Shown: one piece after another, positions 12,761-26,879 of the stretch | Layout of the letters: each line of letters begins with the position of its first letter | Numbering within the stretch: the stretch's first letter is position 1 | Assembly: GCA_013400975.1 (NCBI GenBank) | Contig: WBMZ01003312.1 | Coordinates: 61,001-125,000 of the forward strand | Origin: Atrichornis clamosus | Taxonomy: Eukaryota > Chordata > Aves > Passeriformes > Menuridae | Direction of reading: 5' to 3' | Length of the DNA: 64,000 nt | Made by a program: the position numbers and the translations under genes | Notes under the pieces: model-generated | Seen by the model: only the letters and a program-made list of their open reading frames with translations | The model's database searches: none | Told to the model about the DNA's origin: nothing

Positions 12761-13066
12761 CGTGCAGCGTCAAGCACGTCCGAGGTGTCAATCCTGACAC
12801 GGCGCCCAGCAGCGGGAAGATCGCTCTTTTCATTCTTGTCAGAGCGCGCCGCAACGGGGGCATCTGACAGTTACTGAGAGGGACGACAGGGAAGACGGGG
12901 AGCGGAGAGCAGGCACGGCAAGCAGTGCACCCGGAGAGCCTCGGGCTACGCGGCAGCGGTGAGGAAGGCCTTGTGGAGCCGTCACCTGACCGGCACCCAC
13001 GAAAAGGCGAGCAGGAGATGCTTCAGAAAGCAGGAGACTCGCCGATCACTGCTGATCCACCCCGGG
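12761..13066. promoter_or_regulatory. Small CpG island
   Basis: By hand I count about 28 CpG dinucleotides in about 305 bp, close to what base composition predicts, while the flanks have almost none. GC content is visibly about 60 percent. In vertebrates such unmethylated-type patches mark promoters, first exons or some enhancers. No convincing first exon is visible: the longest overlapping plus-strand frame (12925-13137) lacks an ATG start. It could be an unannotated promoter of a non-coding transcript or an orphan CpG island. Confidence 0.6.
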
Positions 13067-16000
13067 ATGATGCCTTTATGATAAACACTCACGACAACTT
13101 GCGACCAAAGTGCTGTTACAACACTAATTGTCCATGAAAGCTGACCTGCAGCAAAGCAGCAGAGTTCAGTTTCGATAGGCCTGGCTCAAGAGTACGACCA
13201 TGATTGGGGATGACAGGAGACATCCACGCATCAAAAATCTCCAAGAACGGCTGACGTGACTTTGCACACTGTAAAAAAGCACTGGAAATCCTAGACGCCT
13301 GGCTCTTTGTCAGGAAGGCAGAAAGGACCGCGGGGGTGGCATTTTTACGAGCATCTTTGCAAACTACCATAAGCTTTGCATGGCCTCGAAAAGCATGGAT
13401 GGATCTTTTTTTCCTCCATGCCCATTTTGTTCTTATTACTATGTCTTTAACCAAGCATAAATCCCATGTGGTTAATGATGGAAGACCATACTGTCCCAGC
13501 CAAAGAGATGTTCCTCCTTAAATTTCAAGATATTTTCTGAATTTGATTCAAAGGAACAATTTTCTCCCCATTTTGTTTTAACTCAGCAAGTGCCAGAACT
13601 TGCAACCTTCTAGTGTAAACCCCTTGCAGAAATGCTGGAAGTGTGTCAAGGCAAGCAGGAAGCATTTTTACTCTTACTCTCTGCTGTGAATATTTGTTTC
13701 AGATACCCTTGATAAAAGGATTATAAAATAAAAAGTAAGGAAAGCAATGGTGCAGATATGACCGTGCAGTTGAGAAAGATTAAGTATCTATTTTTTAGAT
13801 ATGAAAATAACTACATGGAAAGAAAATAAAACTCTTAAATTTTTAATCATAAGCAACATAGAGTGATTTACTATTGCCATGATGTCTCAGATTTTTGAAC
13901 ACTTCGCTTGAAAGGAAATCTTCATCTTTATTATATTTTGTAATTTATTATTACTTCAGCATTTCAGGCTTTTTTAATAAGCTTATAACATACATGAGGC
14001 ACCTTAAAATTAAAAATCACACTTTAAAATCACATTTTGTGATATTAAACAACCTTTCTTATTATATCCTGTTAAAAATGGCGTGGCCCAAAATCAATTT
14101 TTTAATTGATAATTTTTAGCAGTTCAACTTTTGAAAGTCTAAGAGGAGAATAAAGTGCATGTAAAAAAATAAATCGTGAATCTTATTTGATAGCCATAAT
14201 TTTGGATCGAATTAACAATTAACCTTTTTTAACTTTTGAAATAGTTCAATGTTTAGACTGACCTAAATATAAAGTTTAAAATTAAATTAATTAAAAATTG
14301 AATTGGTTTAATTATTCAAAACACTTCAAAACTACCCATTTTAAATATTGAACAGATTGAAAATGTTAAGATACAATGTCAAAAAAATTAGAAATGTGAC
14401 CCAACGATAACAAAAACATGTATGGAGAAGTTCAATAGGTGGGAGGGGTTAGGTGTTTTTTGTTTGGTTTCTTCTTTTTTTTTTAAGGAATAATGCACAA
14501 TAAACTCCTGAAATTGTATAGAGATTGATGGGACCAACAAATAAGACAATAAAAGACCATTAAAACAGAGGAAACCAAATTGAACAGGTTATTTTTGGAG
14601 ATAGCACAAGATTATAAATTAAGACTTTATCACCCAGCCCTTCCCTCAAATTTCTCCAATCTGGTTATTTCTTAAATACTTCCCTCTTTAAGCAAACACA
14701 AACACTCACCCTCACACCCTCATGTAAGACATTCCCCACAAGGCAGCCTTAGGCATCGGCATTAAACACACATCCAGGTGGATCAGCAGGCAGGAAGAGG
14801 CAGGGCATTCGGGTTATTAGTTAGGATGGCAGGTGGCACACGTCATTCAGACACAGCGGGGTTACTGAGTCATAACAGAAGGAAAGGTGAAAATCATGTT
14901 TTTATTTACCTACACTCCTTTGCAAAAGGAAAAGCAAGTTTCATACTTTCCCATACATTTAAGATTTTTTTTTTTTAAGCCTGTAAATCTACTGTGTTAT
15001 GGGCGCAAGGCTACCATGCCATTTGTACTGCACCTAATGTAAAGGCCTCAGCTTAACTGATATGTTGGTATTGCTACAAATAAAATGCTGTACTACTGAT
15101 AATTTACTAACATATACACAATATTGAAATAGTTTTATGTACCTTGTTATACATTCTTGATTTACAAAAAGCTGCTCACTTTCAAACAATTATTATTATT
15201 ATAGAAACGCAAGAATCTTGACACAAACAGTTTAAAATAGAAACTTATTTTAACTATACAACCTTACTAAACACAAAATAATCTACAGGGACACATAAAA
15301 GCTTATATACATTTTTCTATTTTTTCCCCTATTAATAGCATTCTTCAGCATTCATTTAGCTTAGCAATTTTTTCCAGAACTGATAAAATACCTGATAGCA
15401 TATACCATTGTTTCCAAAGAACACTTTGTACAAGGAGTAACAAGAGAAATATAACCTCTGCTTAGCACTTTTTCTACAAGTTAAAAAGGTCTACCTGTAA
15501 TCCAGGCTGAGTTTATACACCATTAAGAGACCAAAGAAAGAAATAGTTTACAAGAATATATGCTCAAGAAGAAAATAAGAAGGGAAAAGAAAAAAGAAAA
15601 AAAAATAAAATCCGTTAAGTGCAACACCAAAACCAGAGCTTGATCATGAAAATGAATGAGGACACATCACCAACTAAAATGAAGGTGACTAAACTTGCTG
15701 CATCTCAGAATTGACATGAGATTAAAAAAGTATAAAATTGAAACCACCTCTTTCTAGAAGTTCTGCTCTTTCAAGGAGATGTAGAAGACAACATGACAAC
15801 TATTTCTTCTTTTCAAGCAGAAAAAAAATAGGCATTTCCAAGTGTCAGAATAGGCTGGGAATAATTAATTTGTTAACCTGCCTAATTTATAAGAGAGATA
15901 GAAAACTTGGCCATTTCAATATAAATTTATAATATAAATACACATATATATATACACATGTACAGGCAATGCACAGCATTCAAATGAGTGGAGCCATTAC

Positions 16001-16150
16001 ATAGAGACAGTGGTGAAAATACCTAGAGGCACATACATGCCCTGCTTCCTAAAAATACACACCTCTTTAATGGGGACAGAATGCTGCTTTACAGTAGGGA
16101 CGACAAATCTATACTTACTGTTCACCAGATACCAGGATTTTAAAGACTGG
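13067..16150. other. AT-rich non-coding stretch
   Basis: The first 450 bp after the CpG island remain complex and moderately GC-rich. From about 13540 the sequence becomes very AT-rich, especially 13895-14400. A GT/T-rich tract lies at 14455-14484 and an A/G-rich tract at 15566-15608. A TA-rich simple repeat occupies about 15918-15960. No gene is recognised. Confidence 0.5.
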
Positions 16151-16151
16151 A

Positions 16152-16225
16152 TCATAGAATGGGTAATGTTGGAAGGGACCACAGTGGGTCATCTGCTTCA
16201 ACCTCCCTGCTCAAGCAGGGTTGTG
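16152..16225 (-). repeat. CR1 LINE 3'-end remnant
   Basis: The segment reads 'tcatagaatgg' followed by 'ttggaagggacc', then a stretch resembling the 'gtccaacctccctgctcaa' part of CR1 tails. This is the 3' end of a CR1 copy on the minus strand, of a different subtype from the one at 53.5 kb. The match is lost after about 16220. Confidence 0.8.
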
Positions 16226-19200
16226 TTTTCCTTCTTTTTACGACACTCCTACATGGACACTATCCTACCAGGAACACCACATCGTACAGCTCCAATACTC
16301 TTAACACCTGCCATTTTCAACAACCACCATAAAGAAAGTACCAGAAGTCTGGTTTAAAAGTATCCTTAATTGTAAAGCAGTTACAAATGCTTAATATCAT
16401 CGTTTATTCATGGGGATACAGCCTTTCAAATCCATGATCCCCATTGATAATTCTAACAAATGCTCAGTCCATAAATATTTAATGGCCACTTGTGGGTGTT
16501 TTATGATGCTGTCTTTGAAGTTGACCTATTCGCAGGTTTATTAATTGGAATGGGTTTATTTTATCCTAAATCAGATATGCAATTTTACAATATTTGAGCT
16601 ATGCATAGAGGAAATCAGATCATTCTGTCTCACACAAACAAGGAAAACACATCTCTCACAGAAAGAGCACAAATCAAGTTAACGAGGGACAGTTTATTTT
16701 GTATGATTTCTCAGGGCTTTCAAACAGAAGACTGTTTGACAGATGCCTCCATCCTTAAACAAGCCAACAGCAGTTTAATTGTAACTCAGTGGTTGTTCCC
16801 ATTCCTGTGTGCCTAACAAGCTCCCTCCCTCCTCTTAGCATGGGTTTTACCTTGCTGGCCTGAAGTTAAACTCACTGTTGGCTCTAAATTCCTCCTGCCC
16901 TTAAGACTACTTACCACTACAGTGCATGCAACTCAAGTGTCTTGCTTAGACATGAGATCTTGAAAAAAGAATATAAATTTGAAATACACAGCACAACTGA
17001 GGATTATGACATAATCTATGGAATCCAAAATCCTCCACTTTCTGTACTGGATCAGTCCCTGTCTGGTCTTTACAGCCTCACCAACCATGACAACATGATC
17101 ACATTTCTTATTACAGCAGCAGCAGCTTTCACCTCTTTCCCAAAGATCCAGCAGTGCTGTAGTGCTGCAACCCCACCAATTTAGTGGACTAAGCCTTTTT
17201 ACTATACTTGAAGGCATATTCTGTCTCTGCAAGGCCTTCAGCTGAGCATTTTTGGCAGTTGATTCCTTATACATTCACTGTTAAAACAACAGAAATATTG
17301 ACTGTGCCAACAAAAAATGCTATGGAGAACACGCACAAAAATTGATCAGTTGCTATTAGAACCTACTACTCTGTGATGACATATCACACACCTACTGTGC
17401 AAAAACAAACCAAAAAGGGCATTAAATGACATTATTAAGGTTGTAAAATCAAGCACTTAGTACTTAGGAAACTCCAACAAGTACAATTACCTTTAAAATC
17501 ACAACCCATTGCACTGTCCATATGCACCTTGCTCAATAGCTACAAAACTTATAGTATATTTCAGACTTACTTTCAGTTTTAATGAGGAATCCAATTATTT
17601 CAACTTAAAAATATTCAAAAATAAGGCTGCATAAAACAGACACCCACATCTCAATTTAAATCAGGTATCAAAATCCAGAAAATTTAATTCCAAACTAAAT
17701 AAAACAAAAGAAGAATATTTTAATAGGAATTGTCACAGCACTTAAAAACAGGCAGGCCAGGTACGTTTAACTATAACACACACTTTATCATATTATATAT
17801 ACATACCAGATCATAAAGAATAGTGGCGACATCTATCAAAAAGAAAGGAACAATTTCTACAGCTACAGGGCTGCAATCTAAAAATTCAGAGTTTACTATA
17901 TTCCAGTCTTTCTCAGAACATAAATTCAGTGAGGTAGAAACTTGCCCAGGTATATCTGTGCAACAGCAATCAGAACAAAAATCTTTTATTTCGATGCATC
18001 CGAACACTTCTTTTATTCATATATTGCACAGCATTAAAGTATCATGTCATTCTAGTTTAATATTGTCATTTCCTTCATTTGTGAGGCAAAGAAATTAAAA
18101 CATCCAATCCTGTACTGGATTTACCCAGAATTAGTTCTCAATTTTGCATGAAGCCTTATACACCTTCACATCCCTCCTACACTGAACGTTAAGGTGGAGT
18201 TGCTCTTAGTGCTTCATTAACGAGTGGATGCCCTCAGCCCGCACACCACAACTATCAGCCCACAAGGCCGTCCTTCCTAATGAAACACCACTGTACCAGA
18301 CACCACTGTCATGTGCAAAATGGACAAGACAGTTGGCATTTTGCACTATCCTCTATTATTATCATTCATCTACAGAATTTCTTGATTAAAAAGCAGTATA
18401 GGTGAACGGCTAGGCTGTGTTTCGAGCATTGTCATCTTCTCTGGATATAACTGGAATTAGCTTTCTGTGAGCAGTACGTTAAAGTCATACCTACAGTCAA
18501 ATAGGGTTTTTCACCATTCTTAGCTATTGGAGTTTAAGTACACAAGAGCCAATCATTCGTGTGCTTTGGCAGCAGTCCAGGGCACTAATTTGTAAGGGCT
18601 TTAACCTGTTATATGGGCACAGGTTAATCTTGGAACCTAATTTGTCTGTCTGTTAAATGCAAACTCCTTTTGGCAGAGGCTGTGCCTTCTTGCCTTTGAG
18701 AGTAGTTTCTCTAACACAGGTGTAACCACACCAAACAAAACTGATAACCTAAAGCACTAAGACAGAACAGACCATCAGCTGAGCCAAGACAAAGAGCTTA
18801 CACCTTCCAAGTCACCTTTGCTGAAGCTGAACTAATTTAATAAACTTATACAAAATCTTCCCTTATTCATATCTACATTCTACATGACAAAAACATATAC
18901 TATCATTAATTCACTCAGATAACTTTAGTCAATGACAGAGAAATGTTCATAATAAGCACAAATGTGGGCATATTTGAGATAGAACTACATTTGCTTATTG
19001 GAGCCCAGAAGACTGTGTTACCAATAATTTTAAACCTACCGAGGTAATCCTGAAAGCTGAAGATTCCTTTAAAAAGCTGTTTAAACACTAAAAAGAGATG
19101 TTAAACACAAGGTATGTTCCATAAGCAGTATTTATTTTTCCCTCATTTATCAAATGAAAAATAAAACAATTTAGCCTTCTACTCTTTTTCATCAGTAGTG

Positions 19201-22200
19201 AATATTCTAAGAGGGAAAGCCTCAAATCACCAAAGTGAGTGGGGCCATTGCCAAGTTGGCAATTAAGTAACTCAAGACTGGGACATCTTTACCCAATGAC
19301 AGGACTATCTTTATACTGGGGTATTAAACTTCATGGCATGTTTGCTAACTTCATTAAATGCTTTAAAAATACCATCATATCTTTCTCTCCCCTATTTACT
19401 TATACCAGTACTAATAAAACAAAATATTTCAAATATTATTATTCTTCCAGAGCCACACATTTCAGGTAGCTTGTAAGCAATGTGGCAGAAGAAAAAATGC
19501 AAGACATCTATCAGCGCTATTTAGCACATGGTTTTCACTCTTTGAACTTTGTGACTTCTTTGATTTTCTTTCCTCATTATGGTCACATTCTCCTAAGCTG
19601 ATATATTCTGTGTGCAGTACAGTAATTCTCCTTTTATATACAACACTGAAAACCTTGGAATTATGCCATTTTCATTTGTGCAGGAGATGCAGAGGCAGCT
19701 GCTGTCTTTAATGTATATTTTCTCTTGGACAGTGGAAGTTTTTGAAAACAGAAAATGAAAAGTAAAAGACTTATAGTAAACATTTTACTTCTCTATAACG
19801 ATATAAAAAGGCCATACTTGCAATATTCTTGTCTTTTCAAAGTTAAATTATGAGGCCCATTACACCTACTCAACAACACGTGCTCTCAAGGAGGTAAGTT
19901 CCTAGGCAAGAAAATGATGCAAGCCTCCATGTGTTTAGCCAAAACATATTGGACTTAAAAGAAATAAATAAACTAGAGTCAGAAGGAAATAAAATGCGTG
20001 CCCTAAACGTATTCTTTTTTGGTCTTATCTTCATAGCAGCTGGCACTCATGTTACAAAGGGAGGACAGAGCAGGTTTTCAAAAGTCTCTCTGCAAACCCA
20101 CTAGATAGGCAGAGCTTATTTTGCAAGTCACCTAATTAAACTATAGCTCTAAGTAGATAATGGTGCTGTTAAGGGATGATACCTGTCAGAAAATCACATA
20201 CACTGATGGACTTTGCAAGGCTGCTTATGCTTCACTCTTCCTGAAATGCAGAAAGAAAATACAGGAGACAGCACTATCTTCCAACAGCTAAGTTTTGTGC
20301 AACCAAAGAGAGATGTCAGTTCAGTTAATTGTGCAGAAGAGTCTGTCTTCCCTCTGCTTTCATGCCCATGAATAACAGAGCAGTTAACAATATTGACATT
20401 TAAACCATCATCACTGGGCATCTGAATTAACACCTCACAGAGATGAACAGACAAGTTCACACCTTTCAAATCTACTGGGCTAAAGACACTTCTGTAGACA
20501 TGCCTGTATCAGTTACACTTGGTTAATACTTCTGAAGCACCATAAAAGTTAACAATTTATTTTTCCTTAATAAAACCTATGTCAGTGAAGAAGAAAAAAA
20601 AGTTGAAAACATACACTGTAGTATTACATAGCAATATTGCTCAAGTTCAGATTAGCACAAAATTGGTTCCTTCCACCACAGGAAAACTTTTTTGTTCCTT
20701 TTTATGAGATTTTCTCTGGGGTCTTTATCAGTTGTTGCTCCATATGACTATGGACAAACAGTTCCTTTTCAAATAGAAACAACTCTAAGCAGCACTTTAT
20801 ACAATAGCTAATGAATAATTTAGAAACTGGGGAACAATCTTCTTCCAGGAGCTGCTTCCTCCATGGCTTTATCAAACCTCACCCAAACATTCAAGCAGCT
20901 ATTACATGATTGTATGGTGCTTAGCTAACAAATCCACCTTAAAAATATATCCTCATAGTAATAATCAGAAAAAGCAAATCTATTGGATGGCAGTAAAACG
21001 TTGTGGTCATGAGAATACGCTTATGCAATTCTGGGTAGGTCTGCATCCCACAGTGCAGTGCTTTGCCTTCAGTAAATCCAATTTGTAAATCCAGAGCAGA
21101 GGTTGTTGCTGGAAGCAATGCAAGTACATTGTAGAGGTATTATACTAGAGAAACTAGCTATATGGAAGAGCAAGGGATATTAGGCATGGTGGAACATCAA
21201 GGAACAGAGTTAGTGGACGTTTCTCCACACAGCACTGCGTGAAATGAACACAGCCTGAAAGACAGGAATGAACAAAGCATATAGTGCTAAACTTTTGCAA
21301 TTTAAATAAAATACTTTTTCTGACACCTTTTTTTGTTTCTTTTGGAGCAACAATTTTTTCCTAAAGACTTTTAATCTATCTCAAGCTGAGTGCCTAAACC
21401 CACAATGCAAGGAAAACAGGTTTGCACATTACAGCCAAGTCTTCCAAGCCTATGAGGGTTACCCAGCCACAGCAATACCACCTCTTCCTCCTCACAGCAC
21501 TGTCTGTACCACAACACTCTTTGGTATTCATGGCATTTTAGATTTTCAACTATGCTAGGATAGCTAGCTCTTCTTCCCCTCTCTTAATTAATTCTGACTC
21601 TTCACCTGTTTTCCATTTCATATTCCCAGAGACATAAACTGTAAAAAATTAGCTCTTATTTGTATCTAATAACATTTTCAGTTGAGGAGCTTATATTGGA
21701 GTCATACTTGCTTGAGAGATACTGAATCCCCTTGAGACTGTCTGCCACAGATATTATCCCTTTTAATTTCCAATTCTTTTTATCACAAACCTTTCTCTAC
21801 GCTACAGGACTGTGGAGATTACACAATAGGTGCTCTAAATAGAAATGCTCCAAGATTCTTAAATCTCCATCTCCATCTCAAATTGCTACTTAAAAGCCAG
21901 TCAACTTCGAAGAGTTTTTGTAACAGAGAAGGTCTCGATGAAGTGAGTATTTCCAGTTTGAATTACCTAGCCCTTTAAATTCTGTGTACCATCCATTTCT
22001 ACGCATAATGCTGACTGAGAACTACAGTCTCTGCTCCTATCATTTTTTTCTCCACCATTTTAAGTGGGGTCATCTCCCTTATCACCAGGGAATCAATGCC
22101 AGGTTACTGTGCCATCAATTTAATTGAGGGGAGGGCTGCTTAAAGCATCTCACATTTCCCATTGAATGTAATGGGATTCTGCCTCTTCCTGACCTGTGGT

Positions 22201-22267
22201 GGTGAAGGGACCTTCCCCAGGTGAAGGCTACACTGCAGCCCAGCTGCTCCTACCTCAAATACCACTG
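16226..22267. other. Non-coding stretch, nothing identified
   Basis: I see no gene or further transposon. Small open segments with donor-like ends occur, for example minus strand 17817-17877 ending CTG|GTATGT, but they are too short to support. A complex repeat-free patch lies near 18200-18480 and could be constrained. The remainder is AT-rich unique DNA. Confidence 0.45.
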
Positions 22268-22305
22268 CCCCCCCCACCACCCCCCCCCCCCCCCCCCCCC
22301 CCCCC
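22268..22305 (+). repeat. Poly-C tract ending at an ambiguous base
   Basis: An 8-base C run (22268-22275) is followed by 'acca' and then 26 consecutive C (22280-22305) and an N. On the minus strand this is a long G tract able to form quadruplex structures. The length is probably not reliable. Confidence 0.9.
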
Positions 22306-22306
22306 N
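22306..22306. other. Ambiguous base N
   Basis: This is the only N noted in the window and sits directly at the end of the C homopolymer. It probably marks a sequencing or assembly failure in the tract, so real bases may be missing or collapsed here. Confidence 0.95.
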
Positions 22307-25300
22307 TCACTCCCACACACCAGGGGTCTCCGTTAATCCTCCCTGGCAAAGGCAGCTGGCAAGACAGGGGCTTCCAAGACAAACACTGCCTCCCCTATTC
22401 AGACATTTAAATAGCATTTGGTAATTTTACCAGGCACGTGCTCTCCAGGGCACTACATGCATTTAAGAAAAGCTACTACAGGAGAAAAGGAAGGAAAGAG
22501 CACCTCGCTTTCTAGAGAGAGCAAACGTGAATAATTAGTCATTAGTGCTAGGATTTGCTTGTTTTTTAAATGCATGGTAAACAGATACCTTTTGCTCAGC
22601 AATCTTGATGACTGCCACCCTTAATGAGGTTTTGGAAGTAGGTTATGACTTGACTGGGAAAGAGTATGAAAGAACTTTCCCTCCCTTGTCCCTTGCTGGG
22701 TGTCAGAGTTTTGGAAATTGCAGAGAAAGCTGTGTATTGCTGCAGTGTCCTTTGTGGCAGCAGCAGAAACCACTAAGTGCTTTTGAAGAAGAAGTGAGAG
22801 CATCAGAACAGAAATATAATGGGTTTATTTGCATTACTAGGATTCTCTGGAATGTTAGGGTTTTGTGGTCATTTTCCTTTTTTTTTTTTTTTATCCCTTT
22901 CCTTCAATATATCCAAGAGATATTGGTAAAAAAAAATACTATCATTATCAGTACCCTATGCAATTACATATATACAAATATATATAGTGTGTGCATATAT
23001 ATATGTCTTATGAACATGACACAACTCTCACACAAGATAGCAAAAGAAAGGAAAAGATTCTTTTTCTAGTATGGAAACAGATATTTGCAAAGAAAACACA
23101 CAGAGAAAGATCTATACAGTATTTTTGATACCTAATATGACTTAAATAACTTCTATCACAACCAATCTTCTCTCTTCAATGACAAAACACAAGCTAAATT
23201 CAAAAAGCACACTTCAAAACATTGCCTGCTAGCCCCTGAGAATTGAACACAGATAATCTTTCTTTCAGGTGCGGCACATTATCTGATCAACACTACACAA
23301 ACTGATTTCCATAAGAAATTCTAGCCTAATCATGCAACCTTCGTGCTAATTTAAAAAATAGTCCTTGATTTTGAAATAAAGTTGAAAGTATAGTGTCAGA
23401 ACAAAGTGAAAGAGTTATCATTAGCCTTCAAATGTGACAAATAAGAAAGACACAAACAAGTGTCAGGATAATTAAAAAGGCATTGTTCACTTTTTAGAAG
23501 AAAAAAAAATGAATTGCACGAGAAATATTAAGCTAACAAAGAAAAGCAAATATGAGTAGAAAAAATGACAGTTATCTGCAAAATTCATAAATGTGTCTTT
23601 TGTATAACTGTAATGATCATATTTTATGCTGTCATTTTACATTTAATTGCTCACCCTGATACTTTACTTCATAGAAGCCATCAGTACCCCACAGAGCCAG
23701 ATGCTGAATTGCAAAAAAACATACTGTGACCACAGACTTATAGGAAAGTAACTTTGCTGAGCTGTGGTGTATGACAAGTTAATTTTTGCAATTATACTTT
23801 TTCCAAGAATAAATGAAACTGCAGGTCATTACTATTCTATATCATTAAAAAGAAGCAGAAAATGTTCTTGATCATAAAGGCCTCAAACTCATTTTATCAT
23901 TACTTTGACATATAAAAGCAACTTTACAAGCCGCTTTTTCTCAATGTGACCTAATGAAATAAGCATCACCTCAGCTGAAATAGGTAAACATCTTGATACA
24001 TTACGAAGCACACAAGTACAGAATATTGTTATTATTACACAGAGCTAACCATCATATGTCTAGCAGGACAGAAATGCTGTATGGGCCCTGCTTACCCACA
24101 GCTGATAGCTCTGCTGTATTACACTGCACGTCAAAGCACTGAAGGGACACGGATGCTCAGTTGTCATGAAGACCAAAATTGTCCCCTGTTCATTTCTCTT
24201 CCCATGAGATGTTAAATGTTAGAAATGTTTTTAAAAACAATTAAGCATGAGTAATGTCCATCACTGTCAAATTGACTGTGCAATCAAACAGCAAGTGAGC
24301 AGGTATCATTATGAAACATGTAATGTCTGCTTTCTGTATCTGTGCTTACGTTATCTGAAGAAAGAATTACTAAGAAATCAAAAGTTAGGATGTTCTTTAC
24401 ATTTCAAAATATTTACTGTACATGGAGAAATCAGAAATTTTCAGAGCATTCTTTCTCATAAAATGCCTTTTCATTTTCTGCACAATTGCTTTACTTTCCC
24501 ATCACCAATGCAAACTATAACACTCACATGAGGAGAAGAAGAGATTCTGCTTTACAGATGAATATATTTATTAAGACAAAAGAATGAGAAGAAAATGTTT
24601 CAATTGTCATTGCATCTGTTTGCAATAAACGTCAAAAGCCTTTTAAAAAATTGACTACAGCGCTGACAAAAGACATCAGGTTGACAGGCAAAGAGCTGGA
24701 AATCCTCAGTTCACCCACTGAAGAAATAAATATAGGGAACATCAAGCCAAAAAACACCCCAATTTTTGAAAATCTTCTCTGCCAACCCATCCAATCCTTA
24801 ATACTGAGTGAGCCAAGTATATCATTTGTTAGTACATGCTTTATGATATCTCCTAAATTAGGAGTGGTTAGTTACTTTAGTTTTCTCTTCTTAGAATGAG
24901 AGAGCAGAGACAAATAGACAGGCAATGGAAGAAACAGTCCAATACATCCTATGACTGAGATTTTCAAATTCGTGGAATTAACTAGAAACAAAACCAAATA
25001 GATTTCTTAAAACAGCCTGCATGTTAACTTAGTACTCTATTCTCATCCAAGTCCTAGTGCTTCCCTTCTGAACAAGATCCTTAACTATTCTGAAATTATT
25101 TATACAAGTTAAGAATTTGATAATTTGGAATATCTCCTTGTATGGCAGTCATGGATCTCTACACACAAAATTTCCTCTGTTCATATACAGGTTCTGCAAC
25201 AGCAGGTTCATAGTATTTTCATAAACACACAACAAGCATCTCAATACCTTTGCTATCAAAAAAGACAATGGACATAGTTGTTTTTTATCTTTTTCTCTTA

Positions 25301-26879
25301 CTTAGAATTCTAAGAATTTATTGCTTCAAGGAAATGTTTTTGCCCAGTAAAAGAAATTAGAATTACAGAGAAAAAGAAGTATGGTTTGAACTGCATACCA
25401 TTGCATACAAGTCTTCTCTAGAAATGAAACACTATCCAATTAATTCTGTGTAGCTACAAAATAGGAGGTTATCCGTAGGTAGACAGGGTACCAAGAAGCT
25501 TTTAAAATCTCCAGCACCACAATTTTAATCTCAGTGCATCCTATTTGCAAACAAATCATTGCTAAGGAGATAAAACTTTACTATTGTGAATAATAGAATA
25601 ATATTAAAATATATTCATAGTACTTAGTAAAGAATATGCATCTTGTCCTGGACTACCAATTACTTTGCTTAAAATTTATATATGCAGCATAGAACGTCTT
25701 TTTCCAAATTTTCCTTTGTTCAACAGAGTTTTAAAGTCATGCCTACTTACAGGACAAGGATTAATTAGCTTTCCTTTCCCTAAAGTAGAGAAAAACTAGA
25801 AAACAGAGACTAGCTTATTTTTAATCTAACAATCTCTATCAGTACTCCTGCTACAATGAAGATGACAAATCACAATTATATTTAAAAACCAAAACACAAT
25901 GAGAAAGCAGAAGTCTGCAGCTCACTAACCACCAGCAGCTCAGCACCTGTGTAACGCAGTAACAATGAAAGGCAACATGTGTTCCCTTTCTGTTAGGAAG
26001 GCAGCATTTAGGACAATGGTAAAAACCTGAAGCAGTTGTTGTGAGGTTACTTATGTAAGCAAAGATATGGTAAAATAATCCTGTTTATGTGGGCAAACCT
26101 TTGTAAACTTGTCAGAGTTAGCAGAGCTCAATACAGAGCCGTGGGATTACCTATGCAGAACAGTTCACAGAATCAGGGCACACATGAAGGACTAAAACCT
26201 ACCTACTATGTCTCCCCCTCTTTCACTGTCAGCTTTCATCTGTATTCATCATTTTCAACATAAAACTGCTTTTCATACCTCACAATATATATACATTTTA
26301 TTATATGCATGACTAGAAGAAAAAAAAAAGTGTTACCCTACAAGAGACTGCTTGGGCTTTTTTTCTGAACCCTTTCCAACTCCCTTTCACCTTCAAACCA
26401 AAGGCAACAATTTTTGACAACTAATGACCAAATTTGAAATAAAATACTGTTAAAGATCTTGTTCACAAAACAACATTAAAGCCACAGTACTGCAGTTTGA
26501 TATATTATCAGAAACAAAATTTAAACATTTGTTAAAATATAATAATGTAGTGGTGTAAATACAAAGAAAAAGCAGATGCTCTTTAACTGTCAAATACGGA
26601 TTTTTCATAACCGGTACACAATATACTGTCACAGGCACTTTGGTGCTACAGAAGTATTAGTACAGCTATTAACTATTTAATTCTTTAGCTGACACTGTGT
26701 TTTAGGATAGGGATTTGAATAATTTACCTTTACATTCTACTGTTTAAATTTTGCTGCTAGGAATTTGTGCAACAAAGTTGCAGAAAAAACACATGACGCT
26801 TGTTGATAGTGATATAAGACAGGATTATTATAAAAACCAATTATATCTTTTCATTCTCTTTTGCTTAATTAAAGCAAGA
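22307..26879. other. AT-rich non-coding stretch with simple repeats
   Basis: The stretch has a T tract at about 22879-22893 and a TA/TG-rich simple repeat at about 22965-23008. The remainder is AT-rich unique DNA. The 154-codon plus-strand frame at 22605-23069 runs through the T tract and the TA repeat and is therefore not credible as a gene. Confidence 0.5.

Noticed and set aside
17817..17877. 61-nt minus-strand segment ending in CTG|GTATGT
   Set aside because: Too short to judge coding potential. GTATGT donors arise by chance in TA-rich DNA.
18490..18517. 28-nt minus-strand segment between AG and GTATGA, reading like a zinc-finger linker (GEKPY)
   Set aside because: A five-residue match in a tiny segment with no Cys2-His2 pattern nearby is a coincidence.
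22605..23069. 154-codon plus-strand frame
   Set aside because: It runs through a poly-T tract and a TA/TG microsatellite, so the peptide is repeat-derived.
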